Shown: one piece after another, positions 51,361 to 58,963 of the stretch
How positions within the stretch are numbered: the first letter of the stretch is position 1
Layout: each line of letters opens with the position of its first letter
Source of the DNA: Sphingobium sufflavum
Lineage (GTDB): Bacteria > Pseudomonadota > Alphaproteobacteria > Sphingomonadales > Sphingomonadaceae
Length of the DNA stretch: 64,000 bases
Direction: 5' to 3'
Assembly (NCBI RefSeq): GCF_021403115.1
Contig: NZ_JAJSSH010000007.1
Coordinates: forward strand, 62,001-126,000
Notes under the pieces: generated by a model
What the model was told of the DNA's origin: nothing
The model's input: only the letters and a program-made list of their open reading frames with translations
Databases searched by the model: none
Made by a program: the position numbers and the translations under genes

Positions 51361-52739
51361 TTATCAGAATAGCGTCCCGAAGCATTTTGCGGAACGCGCG
51401 CCGTTCCACCGCGACCATTGCCGCCGTCGCCGTCGGCGCCGTGGCCATGCTGTCCTTCTCCGCGTTCAAGAACCAGACGATGATCGGCCTGCAAACCGCC
51501 ATCGTGGAGCGCGCCGGGCATCTGACCATCTTCCGCGAAGGCTATAATGACTTCGGCACCGCCAATCCTGCGGCCTATGACATCGCGGGCTATACCGAAT
51601 TGCTGGGCACGCTGCGCACCGACCCCGAACTGTCGCCGATGATAAACGTCGCCACGCCCGTCGTCGCGCTGGGCGGCATCGCCAGCAATTTCGCGCTCGA
51701 CACATCGAAGACCTTTGCCGGTCAGGGCATCCTGCCGTCGGACCGCGACAAGATGCAGCGATGGAATGAATATGGCCTGAGCGGCGGCGCTTTCCAGACC
51801 ACCGGCCTGCGCGACGACGACAGCAACAGGGGCGTGGTCGGCTCCGGCCTCGCGCGGATGCTGGGCTTTTGCGAAGCCCTTGGCGGCCAGGATTGCCCCA
51901 GGAGCGCGGGCCATTCCGCGGCGACGGACGCGGACAAGCGCGATTTCACCGCCCTTGTCGGGTCCGACCGCGAACTGAACCGGACGGTGTCCACGACCCC
52001 GCGCATCGACCTGCTCGCCTCGACCGCCGGTGGCGCGCCGAACATCGTCCAGATGGACATCGGACAGGCCACGAAGATCGGCGCGAAGGAGCTGGACGAC
52101 AGTTTCGTGCGGATGCACATCGGCCTCGCCCAGCGCCTGCTCTATGGCAATGCGGAACCCAGGGCGACGTCGATAGATGTCCAGCTCCACCATACGGCGG
52201 ATCTTCCTGCGGCGATCGACCGGATCAAGACGCTGAACCGGACCGGCAAGCTGGGCCTGGAGGTCAGGGACTTTGCGGAACTGACCCCGTCCTATGGCCA
52301 GATCGTGGGCATGTACACGGCGATATTCGCCTTCATCTCGATCGTCATCGGCATCGTCGTCCTGTTCTCCATCGTCAACACCATGAGCATGACCGTGATG
52401 GAGCGGATCAACGAGATCGGCACGTCGCGCGCGCTGGGTTTCCGCCGGTCCCGCATCGGGATGCAGTTCCTCGCGGAGGGCGTGCTGCTCGGCACGGTCG
52501 GGGCGACGGCGGGCGTGGCGATCGCCGTCGCGCTCGTCACCACGATCAACGGCCTCGGCCTCAGCTGGATGCCCCCCGGCGCCACCGTACCCACGCCCTT
52601 CCGCCTCCTTCTCGCCGGACAGGAAGCCAGCGTGTTCGCCACATGGCTGGCCCTCGTCCTCATCTCCGTCGTCGCCACCGTGCTCCCTGCGATGCGGGCC
52701 GCCCGGATGACGACCGTCGACTCCCTCCGTCACGTTTGA
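51357..52739 (+). CDS. FtsX/MacB-type ABC permease
   Basis: A 460-residue permease with one N-terminal transmembrane helix, a large periplasmic MacB-like domain (about 45-310) and three C-terminal helices. The TM2-TM3 loop (MTVMERINEIGTSRALGFRRSRIGMQFLAEGVLLG) is the FtsX-domain signature. Architecture matches LolC/LolE/MacB-type mechanotransmitters. It is coupled to the ATPase upstream and followed eight bases later by the LolA-like gene. Together they look like a dedicated extraction and delivery machine. Confidence 0.9.
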   Translation: MIIRIASRSILRNARRSTATIAAVAVGAVAMLSFSAFKNQTMIGLQTAIVERAGHLTIFREGYNDFGTANPAAYDIAGYTELLGTLRTDPELSPMINVATPVVALGGIASNFALDTSKTFAGQGILPSDRDKMQRWNEYGLSGGAFQTTGLRDDDSNRGVVGSGLARMLGFCEALGGQDCPRSAGHSAATDADKRDFTALVGSDRELNRTVSTTPRIDLLASTAGGAPNIVQMDIGQATKIGAKELDDSFVRMHIGLAQRLLYGNAEPRATSIDVQLHHTADLPAAIDRIKTLNRTGKLGLEVRDFAELTPSYGQIVGMYTAIFAFISIVIGIVVLFSIVNTMSMTVMERINEIGTSRALGFRRSRIGMQFLAEGVLLGTVGATAGVAIAVALVTTINGLGLSWMPPGATVPTPFRLLLAGQEASVFATWLALVLISVVATVLPAMRAARMTTVDSLRHV

Positions 52740-52747
52740 GGTGTGCC

Positions 52748-53533
52748 ATGAAGACTATCCTGACGCTGTTCGCACTCGGTTTCGCCCTCGCCCCCGCCCC
52801 CGCCATCGTCGCATCGGCGGACACGCCCTCCGCGCAGGACATGGTCCGGGCCGCCGACGCCATCCGCAACCCCGGCCAGAGCTTCATGCTCCGCAACAAG
52901 CTGACCGAATATGTCGGCGGATCGGCCAGGGGCAGCTATGGCATCATCGTCTATGCCAAGACCGATCCGGCCAGCGGGCAATATCAGAATATCGTGCGTT
53001 ATGTCGCGCCGGCCCGCGATCAGGGCAAATTGCTGCTGCTGAGCGGCACGACCCTGTGGTTCTATGACTCCGCCTCCAAGAGCGCTGTCCGCATCGCGCC
53101 CCAGCAACGGCTGATCGGCCAGGCGTCGAACGGGGATGTGCTGACGGCCAATCTGTCGCTGGATTACAAGGCGCAGTTGAAAGGCCCCGCCACCGTCGCC
53201 AGTTCCGATGGCAAGGACATCGGGGCGTGGGAACTCACGCTGACGCGGGCGACCAAGGATGCCGTCTATGACCGCATGACCTATTGGGTCGAAAAGGGCA
53301 GCTATCGCCCGATCAAGGCCAATTTCTATTCGGCGAGCGGGCGGCTGCTCAAGATCGCCTTCTTCGGCAAATATGTGCAGGCGCAGGGGGCGATGCGGCC
53401 ATCGGAAACGATCATCATCGACGGCGTCGATCCCAAGCTGGTCACGACGATCAACACCTCCGGCATCCAGGAAAAGTCGATCCCCAGCTACTGGTTCCAG
53501 CGCGACTATCTGGCGCGCATCCCCTTCAATTGA
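52748..53533 (+). CDS. Exported LolA-like outer-membrane lipoprotein-sorting protein
   Basis: A 261-residue periplasmic protein with a signal peptide ending about ASA (residue 22). The mature protein has the open beta-barrel LolA/LolB-like pattern of the family annotated as 'outer membrane lipoprotein-sorting protein' (for example GKLLLLSGTTLWFYDSASKSAVRIAPQQRLIGQASNGDVLTANLSLDY and YWVEKGSYRPIKANFYSASGRLLKIAFFGKY). Such proteins bind lipid chains in a hydrophobic cavity. Between an FtsX permease and a putative outer-membrane barrel, it is the likely periplasmic shuttle of this export module. A longer frame from 51869 is an artefact of overlap with the permease gene. Confidence 0.85.
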   Translation: MKTILTLFALGFALAPAPAIVASADTPSAQDMVRAADAIRNPGQSFMLRNKLTEYVGGSARGSYGIIVYAKTDPASGQYQNIVRYVAPARDQGKLLLLSGTTLWFYDSASKSAVRIAPQQRLIGQASNGDVLTANLSLDYKAQLKGPATVASSDGKDIGAWELTLTRATKDAVYDRMTYWVEKGSYRPIKANFYSASGRLLKIAFFGKYVQAQGAMRPSETIIIDGVDPKLVTTINTSGIQEKSIPSYWFQRDYLARIPFN

Positions 53534-53550
53534 CGCCGGAGGGACCGATC

Positions 53551-54981
53551 GTGTCGCCTATGCTGCTTCTGGGGCTGGTAGCCCTGCTGTCCGAACCGGC
53601 GGGCGCCCGGCAGGCTGTCGGGGTCGAACCCGGCCTGCCCGGACCGTCGACCGTCGATCCCGACATCGCCCTGATCCCGAAAGCGGTGACGGCGGACCGC
53701 GGCAAGGCGGACGACGATCTGTTCGACGCCGGGCGCACGCTGGAAACCCGCGTCTATGTCGAGGATGTGTTCAGCGCCAGCGACTATCGCCACGACCTTG
53801 CCATTCCCCTGCCCACCCCGCCCGGCACGAACTGGCTCAACCGTTTCAGCCTCGATACGCAGGTGACGGGCGCCATCGCATCCGGCCTGTCCTTCACCGT
53901 CAGCAACCGCATAGACCTCTATGCGCCGCGCGACGCCGATGGACAGGATGGCGCGACCGTGGGGAATAATATCAAGGAACTCTATCTGACGCTGGAACCG
54001 GGACCGGGCCTGTTCATCGAAATGGGGCGCATCAACCTGAAGAATGGCGCGGCCTCCACCTTCAACCCCACCGATTTCTTTCGCGCCAACTCCCGCATCG
54101 TGCAGGCCAGCCAGGATCCCGCCGCCTTGCGTGAGAACCGGCTCGGCGCTGTCATGCTGCGCGTCCAGACGCTGTGGCGGGGCGGATCGGCCGTCCTGGC
54201 GATTGCGCCGAAACTGGCCAGCCAACGCTCCCTGACGCAGGACACGGGGCCGGGCTTCGCCACCCGGATCGACGAGACCAACGGGACCACCCGCGCGCTG
54301 CTGTCCATCACGCAGGAATTTTGGGGCCTGTCTCCCAAATTCTTCCTGTTCAGCGATGACGGCCTGCTGCGCGTGGGCGCCAGTGCGACCAAGCCGATCG
54401 GCAAGAGCGTGGTGCTATCCGCCGAATGGGCGATGGGCCGGCGCCGCGATCTTCTGGACGACGCCCTGTGCTTCGGCAGCCGTGTCGGCGATCTGCCAGC
54501 GCAACCCTTCGAACAGTCCTGCGCCCGCCCCCGGCGCCTCCGGCAGGAGCTGGCCGTCAGCCTCAACTGGGTTCCGCTCGCCAATCTGGAGGTCAGCGCG
54601 GAATATGACTATAATGGCGGCGGCCTGTCGCCGCAAAGATGGGCGGAGCTTACCGCCGCCCCGTCCAGTCGGCTGACACAGGCCCGCTACTGGTATCTTC
54701 AGGCTTATGCGGGCGCGCTCCAGAATCCGGTTTTCCGGCACGGCATCTCCATCCGTGTTGCGCAGAGCAAGGCATTCAACCGCAATCTCAATCTCGCCGC
54801 GCTGGCGCTCATCAACGCGAGCGACGGCTCCCTCTTCGGTCAGGCCAGCGCGGACTATGAACTGTCGCGCAACTGGTCGCTGGGCCTCACCGCCAACGCC
54901 ACGATGGGCGCCCGCAATTCCGTGTATGCAGGCTTGCCACAGAAGCTATCTGGTGCCATCCGTCTGAAATATTTTTTCTGA
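53551..54981 (+). CDS. Putative outer-membrane beta-barrel protein
   Basis: A 476-residue exported protein with a short hydrophobic signal (MLLLGLVALLSEPAGA) and many alternating amphipathic strands (SFTVSNRIDLYA, ELYLTLEPGPGLFIEMGRINL, SVVLSAEWAMGRR, LAVSLNWVPLANLEVSAEYDYNG). It ends in RLKYFF, the terminal phenylalanine typical of Bam-inserted barrels. I do not recognise a named family. It completes the ATPase/permease/LolA-like set, so it may be an outer-membrane acceptor or pore. GTG 53551 with GGAGGG upstream is the preferred start; ATG 53560 is an alternative. Confidence 0.75.
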   Translation: MSPMLLLGLVALLSEPAGARQAVGVEPGLPGPSTVDPDIALIPKAVTADRGKADDDLFDAGRTLETRVYVEDVFSASDYRHDLAIPLPTPPGTNWLNRFSLDTQVTGAIASGLSFTVSNRIDLYAPRDADGQDGATVGNNIKELYLTLEPGPGLFIEMGRINLKNGAASTFNPTDFFRANSRIVQASQDPAALRENRLGAVMLRVQTLWRGGSAVLAIAPKLASQRSLTQDTGPGFATRIDETNGTTRALLSITQEFWGLSPKFFLFSDDGLLRVGASATKPIGKSVVLSAEWAMGRRRDLLDDALCFGSRVGDLPAQPFEQSCARPRRLRQELAVSLNWVPLANLEVSAEYDYNGGGLSPQRWAELTAAPSSRLTQARYWYLQAYAGALQNPVFRHGISIRVAQSKAFNRNLNLAALALINASDGSLFGQASADYELSRNWSLGLTANATMGARNSVYAGLPQKLSGAIRLKYFF

Positions 54982-55019
54982 TGGTGTCGCCACGATCTAC
55001 TTCGAAGGAAGTCGCGAAA

Positions 55020-55589
55020 ATGGACCGCAGCAATGTGAATGAAGCCCTCAAGTCAATTGAGGACACGCAGGCCGCGACCAAGCAAATGCTGCTTTACGGG
55101 TCGGCAAGCTCCTTCATTCTCTTGTGGGGAATACTCACGTCATTTGGTTTTATTTTCGAATATTTTCGTCCCGATGACGCGGGACTATCCTGGTTCTTTA
55201 TCAGGACAGTCGGCATCGTGGGCGGATTTCTCTATGCCACCTATCTCAACCGGACAAAGCGCCCGGTGGCGGACAAGGGCCTGCTATACGCCTTTCTGGC
55301 CACCGGCGTTCTGGGCTGGCTATGGTCCTTCCTGATCCCGGTCGCCAACTCCCGCGCGCTCGACGCGCACTGGACGCTGATCTTCATGCTGACGCTCGTC
55401 GTCGCGGGGATGTGGATCGGCCGCACGATCATCGCCATCGGCCTGATCGTGAGCGCGCTGACGATCGTCGGCTTGCTCCATGCCGGCGCGCATTTCCATT
55501 TGTGGATGGCGCTGTGCAACGGTGGCGGCCTGATTGTGGCAAGCCTGTGGCTGCGGTCGAAAGGACTGGTTCGCTATGTCGAAGAGTGA
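55020..55589 (+). CDS. Small multi-pass membrane protein paired with a regulator
   Basis: A 189-residue protein with an N-terminal cytoplasmic helix (NVNEALKSIEDTQAATKQMLLYG) and about five or six transmembrane segments. Its gene overlaps the following winged-helix regulator gene by 14 bases. Such membrane-protein/HTH pairs are common and the membrane partner is often proposed to modulate the regulator, but function is unproven. ATG 55020 (GAAGGAAGTC upstream) is used; a start at 54981 overlapping the barrel stop is possible. Confidence 0.75.
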   Translation: MDRSNVNEALKSIEDTQAATKQMLLYGSASSFILLWGILTSFGFIFEYFRPDDAGLSWFFIRTVGIVGGFLYATYLNRTKRPVADKGLLYAFLATGVLGWLWSFLIPVANSRALDAHWTLIFMLTLVVAGMWIGRTIIAIGLIVSALTIVGLLHAGAHFHLWMALCNGGGLIVASLWLRSKGLVRYVEE

Positions 55590-55872
55590 CGACATCATCC
55601 ATCAGGCCACACGGCTGAAGATCATGTCGGTCCTGAACGTGCTGGCGCAGGGAGAGGCTATCGAGTTCGTGAAGCTCAAGCAGATCACCCAGACCACCGA
55701 CGGCAATCTCGGCGCGCATATCGAAGTGCTCGCCAATGCGAAATATCTGACCGTGTCCAAGCGATTGAAGCCCCGGCCCACCACCCGCGTGCGCCTCACC
55801 GCGGCCGGGCGGCGCGCGTTCGAGGGGCATGTCGCCTATCTGCGCGAAATTCTCGACGGCGCCACGGCATAG
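55576..55872 (+). CDS. Winged-helix DNA-binding protein (MarR/HTH_34-like)
   Basis: A 98-residue single-domain winged helix: IIHQATRLKIMSVLNVLAQGEAIEFVKLKQITQTTDGNLGAHIEVLANAKYLTVSKRL...TTRVRLTAAGRRAFEGHVAYLREIL. The pattern fits the small MarR/ArsR-like HTH_34 family, which lacks metal-binding cysteines. It overlaps the preceding membrane-protein gene, suggesting a regulated pair. It is one of two candidates for binding the 15-base dyads at 50.5 and 56.25 kb, since small winged-helix dimers commonly bind 15-20-base palindromes. Confidence 0.85.
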   Translation: MSKSDDIIHQATRLKIMSVLNVLAQGEAIEFVKLKQITQTTDGNLGAHIEVLANAKYLTVSKRLKPRPTTRVRLTAAGRRAFEGHVAYLREILDGATA

Positions 55873-56246
55873 AGGATTTGCAAGCCGCCCGCTAACGGTC
55901 GGCGGTTCGGACAATGCGGTATCGGAAGGACGGGAGCGTTTTGACCCAATGGGGACGACGTTCTGGGAGGATTGGGAAGGCATTGGAGGAATGCCCCTCC
56001 GATCCTGGCCTTGTCTTAATCACGATCAATACAGTGCCGTCATTTTACTTCGAATCAGAATCGCTTCGTCAATGGCGACCCATCGCGAAAATGTCCGAAG
56101 CCGATGGGATTTTTCGAGAAAAATCGCGCATAAAATTTCCGATCCCGCGTCCATCAAATCGCGCCCGCACCCTTCGGATGTAAAATATATTCAATAAATT
56201 CAATATTTTACTCCCAATTCAGTCCACCAAATTTCCTCGATTTGAA

Positions 56247-56290
56247 CTTTGCTTTACAGAGTAAAAGTTATTTTACTCTATCTTATAGAG
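56247..56290. promoter_or_regulatory. Operator dyads upstream of the luxR-like gene
   Basis: CTTTGCTTTACAGAG (56247-56261) and CTCTATCTTATAGAG (56276-56290) match the two dyads in the 50.5 kb divergent promoter. Between them AGAGTAAAA (56258-56266) and TTTTACTCT (56271-56279) form a perfect 9-bp inverted repeat around GTTA, so the half-sites interlock. The right dyad abuts the -35 element, where a class II activator would bind. Confidence 0.65.
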
Positions 56291-56291
56291 C

Positions 56292-56321
56292 TTGACAGCA
56301 AGCCTACAGGCTCAGTACGAT
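56292..56321 (+). promoter_or_regulatory. Probable promoter of the luxR-like gene
   Basis: TTGACA (56292-56297) is a perfect -35 hexamer. TACGAT (56316-56321), 18 bases later, is a plausible -10. The start site would be near 56328, leaving a leader of about 60 bases before the ATG at 56389, which has GAGAGGTG as its ribosome-binding site. Confidence 0.55.
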
Positions 56322-56388
56322 CCAGCATAATAGTACTAGATATGACTTCACTTCCATTGAAGAACTGAAGATCTGAGCGAGAGGTGCT

Positions 56389-57252
56389 ATGGATAAGAAA
56401 ATAACAAATCCCGGCGAATCAGGCGCTTTTCTGGCGGCCATGGGGGAGGCAGGACGACCGGCGGAGGCTCAGGAGCGAACGCCGCCCGGCGAGGGTCAGG
56501 AGACTTTCGAGAGCATCTACAACATGCTCGACGCGTGGGTTCGTGATCTGGGCCTCAGCCATTTCATGTTCCGCCTTTCACTCAATCCCGCCGGCGACAG
56601 CCCGAACGTCGTCCTCATCCACAATTATCCGGAACGATGGACCCAATTCTATCGCTCCAAGCTCCATTATCGCATCGACCCCATCGTGCGGCATTGCCGC
56701 GAGGCGACATCCCCGATCTTCTGGGACGAAGTGCGGCGGCCCGACAATGTGAGCCAGGCCGATTATACCCAGTTCCTGCGCGAGGCGATACTGGCCGATC
56801 TGGTCAACGGCGTCAGCTTCCCCCTCCATGGGCCGATCGGCGAATGGGGATTGCTGAACCTCAACGGCCCCGTGCCGCTGAGCCGCACTCACCCGGAGGC
56901 CGGGCGCATCTGCACTATGGGCAAGATATTCTCCGCCTATCTTCAGGATGCGACGCGGCAGATCATCCGAAACCAGGCCAGCAAGCTGGGCTACAACAAC
57001 CTGACGGAGCGCCAGAAGGAATGTCTGCTCTGGACGATCGAGGGCAAGACCGCGTGGGAGGTGTCGCGCATATTGGGCATCAGCGAACGCACGGTGGTCT
57101 ATCATATCCAGAATTGTTTCGACGTCCTGAACGTCAACAACCGTACGCAGGCGGCGGCGCGCGCCTATTCCTATCTACAGGCGGACCTCGGCTTCCTCAA
57201 CGAAAACGGCGGAAGGAAAGCCGGAATTCTGGAATATAAGGGGACGGGATAG
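56389..57252 (+). CDS. LuxR-family regulator with autoinducer-binding domain
   Basis: A 287-residue regulator. The N-terminal autoinducer-binding domain keeps the key pattern W84, Y88, D97-P98 and W112 (NYPERWTQFYRSKLHYRIDP...IFW). The C-terminal GerE/LuxR helix-turn-helix reads LTERQKECLLWTIEGKTAWEVSRILGISERTVVYHIQN. The first ~35 residues are an extra polar extension. No LuxI-type synthase gene is in the window, so it is a LuxR solo here. It is followed by the condensation-domain gene and preceded by the shared dyads, so it probably controls the biosynthetic cluster in response to acyl-homoserine lactone or another signal. Confidence 0.92.
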   Translation: MDKKITNPGESGAFLAAMGEAGRPAEAQERTPPGEGQETFESIYNMLDAWVRDLGLSHFMFRLSLNPAGDSPNVVLIHNYPERWTQFYRSKLHYRIDPIVRHCREATSPIFWDEVRRPDNVSQADYTQFLREAILADLVNGVSFPLHGPIGEWGLLNLNGPVPLSRTHPEAGRICTMGKIFSAYLQDATRQIIRNQASKLGYNNLTERQKECLLWTIEGKTAWEVSRILGISERTVVYHIQNCFDVLNVNNRTQAAARAYSYLQADLGFLNENGGRKAGILEYKGTG

Positions 57253-57260
57253 ACAATCCC

Positions 57261-57278
57261 ACTGCGAGAATTGACAGT
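57261..57278. promoter_or_regulatory. Lux-box-like ACTG-N10-CAGT
   Basis: ACTG (57261-57264) and CAGT (57275-57278) give the CTG-N10-CAG core of lux-type boxes, just after the luxR-like stop and about 96 bases before the condensation gene. Inner positions are not symmetrical, so chance occurrence is possible. Confidence 0.35.
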
Positions 57279-57320
57279 ATATCTGCACCGACAATCGGCG
57301 GAAATGATCCAAACTTCTGA

Positions 57321-57347
57321 TGTGATATTGCCCCGACCAATATCACA
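57321..57347. promoter_or_regulatory. 10-bp perfect inverted repeat before the condensation gene
   Basis: TGTGATATTG (57321-57330) and CAATATCACA (57338-57347) are exact inverse complements around CCCCGAC. There is no T-tract, and it ends 26 bases before the preferred GTG start, so an operator or a leader hairpin controlling translation is likelier than a terminator. Confidence 0.55.
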
Positions 57348-57373
57348 TGCTTTGTAAAAGGGGGTATTGGACC

Positions 57374-58891
57374 GTGCATGAAGCCGAAAAGACCATCATC
57401 CGCGCGCGCAAAGACGGAATAAGTTTCAGGCTGTCCGGCCGCACGGTCGAGATCGGCTATCCCGACGGACCGACATTCCCGAAGGACTATACCGATACGC
57501 TCGCGGCGGCCGTTCAGGAATTGCAGGCATCCTATCTGGCGGAATGGCCCGCCACCGGCCTCTCCATGCAACAACGCATGACGGACATCGGCCTGCGCCG
57601 TTTCCTGATGGGCAGCAACAACATGATCGTCGCAATGGCGATCGAGGGCGCCGTCGATCCCGACGCGGTGGAGCATGTCACCCAGACCATCGTCGCCTGC
57701 CATGGCGCCCTGCGGACCCGCTATTTCGTGCCCGGTCATGAGTGCGTCGGACTGGTCGGGCCAGCGGCGGCCGATCTGGTCGAGGTGATCCCGGTGGCTG
57801 GCTCCATGGACGACGACCGGATCGAGGCCCTGCTCACCGATGCATCGCCCTGGGCGTTCGACGAACTGCAACTGACTGATCCCGTCCATCTGCGCGGCCG
57901 GCTCTACCGGGGAGAAGACCGCTCCGTCCTGATCTTGCGGATGCCGCATTTCGTGGCGGACGGAAATGCGTCGGAGATATTATATCGGGAATGGACTCGC
58001 CTGTTCCACCAGCCGGACAGCCGCGACGGGACCGACCAGACGCGGTCCAACTATGACGAGTTCGTCCGGCGGCAGGGCGTGGCCCTGATCGAGGGCGACC
58101 TGCTCGATGATATAGACGACTGGCAGCATGTCTATCGCAACACCCCCTCCCTGCGGGTGCCGGACCGCTACCGACCGGTCGACGGGCGGTCGGGGCATGA
58201 CAACGCGCAGATCTTCACCCTGGACGCGGGGCAGATCGACGCCATTCGCGCCATCGCCCGGCAGGAGCGACTGACCCCGGAATCCAGCCTCTTCGCGCTG
58301 CTTGGCCTGGCGCTGGGCCGCTGGTCCGGCCAGTCCAGCCTGCTCATACCCACCATGTACCATGGGCGGGACACCCGCAGCGCCTTCATGACGATGGGCC
58401 TCTATCTGGTCGGCACCCTGCTGCCCATCGCCTGCCCGCCGGGCGACGACCTGATGGCGGTGATGCGGAGCACCTCCGCACGATGGACTATGCTGACCCG
58501 GTTCGGCGGCATCCCGTCCTGGCTCGCGCTGCTCGACGTGATGGATTCGGAACTGGCGATGGACAGCCGCCGCACCCTCATCGCCAATATTCTGGTCAAC
58601 ATGGTGCCGGGGGTGCAGTCGATCAACACGGTGGAAACCGACCGGACCGCCATAGCGCCGATCCGGCGGCTGCGCCTCCCTCCGCCCCGCATCGCGGACC
58701 CGTCGGGCGGCCCCATGTACCTGCTGGTCAAGGGCGATTCCACGAACATTGTCGGCACCATCGCGTACAACAGCGCGCTGGTGAGCGAAGCCGGGATCAA
58801 TGACCTCCGCGCGATCTTCGCCGACATCCTCGCCGAAAGCCTGCCCCGCACCCCGGAACGAGCGGAGCAATGGGAATTGTCGGCAGGCTGA
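57374..58891 (+). CDS. Free-standing condensation-domain (NRPS C-type) protein
   Basis: A 505-residue stand-alone condensation/acyltransferase-fold protein. The C1-like LSMQQRM (63-69), the HGALRTRY block (110-117) and the catalytic H192 with D196-G197 in PHFVADG (the HHxxxDG motif with the first His replaced by Pro) fit an active condensation domain. No adenylation or thiolation domain is fused. It could join the carrier-bound acyl group made by the operon to an amine or alcohol. GTG 57374 with AGGGGGT upstream is the preferred start; an ATG at 57347 sits on the inverted repeat and lacks a ribosome-binding site. Confidence 0.85.
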   Translation: MHEAEKTIIRARKDGISFRLSGRTVEIGYPDGPTFPKDYTDTLAAAVQELQASYLAEWPATGLSMQQRMTDIGLRRFLMGSNNMIVAMAIEGAVDPDAVEHVTQTIVACHGALRTRYFVPGHECVGLVGPAAADLVEVIPVAGSMDDDRIEALLTDASPWAFDELQLTDPVHLRGRLYRGEDRSVLILRMPHFVADGNASEILYREWTRLFHQPDSRDGTDQTRSNYDEFVRRQGVALIEGDLLDDIDDWQHVYRNTPSLRVPDRYRPVDGRSGHDNAQIFTLDAGQIDAIRAIARQERLTPESSLFALLGLALGRWSGQSSLLIPTMYHGRDTRSAFMTMGLYLVGTLLPIACPPGDDLMAVMRSTSARWTMLTRFGGIPSWLALLDVMDSELAMDSRRTLIANILVNMVPGVQSINTVETDRTAIAPIRRLRLPPPRIADPSGGPMYLLVKGDSTNIVGTIAYNSALVSEAGINDLRAIFADILAESLPRTPERAEQWELSAG

Positions 58892-58963
58892 AGCCGGTCG
58901 CCCCCATGCGGGCGGATCGGCCACGAGCCAATAGGCCCGTGTGACGATCGACAGGAGTCCAGA

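Larger units (their letters stand above)
55873..56388. other. Long AT-rich leader upstream of the luxR-like gene (about 515 bases)
   Basis: The first part (55873-56190) holds only short unsupported frames. From about 56185 the sequence becomes strongly AT-rich and contains the operator-like dyads (56247-56290) and a good promoter (56292-56321). The base composition is unlike the rest of the window, which may reflect dense regulation or acquired DNA. Confidence 0.55.

Noticed and set aside
57261..57278. Confident lux box
   Set aside because: Only the outer CTG-N10-CAG core matches and the inner bases are not symmetrical. It is kept as a low-confidence site, not as evidence of LuxR control.
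50025..58891. Exosortase/PEP-CTERM protein-sorting locus
   Set aside because: Only the ligase and decarboxylase resemble that system. No exosortase-like multi-pass protease, PEP-CTERM motif or EPS genes were seen.
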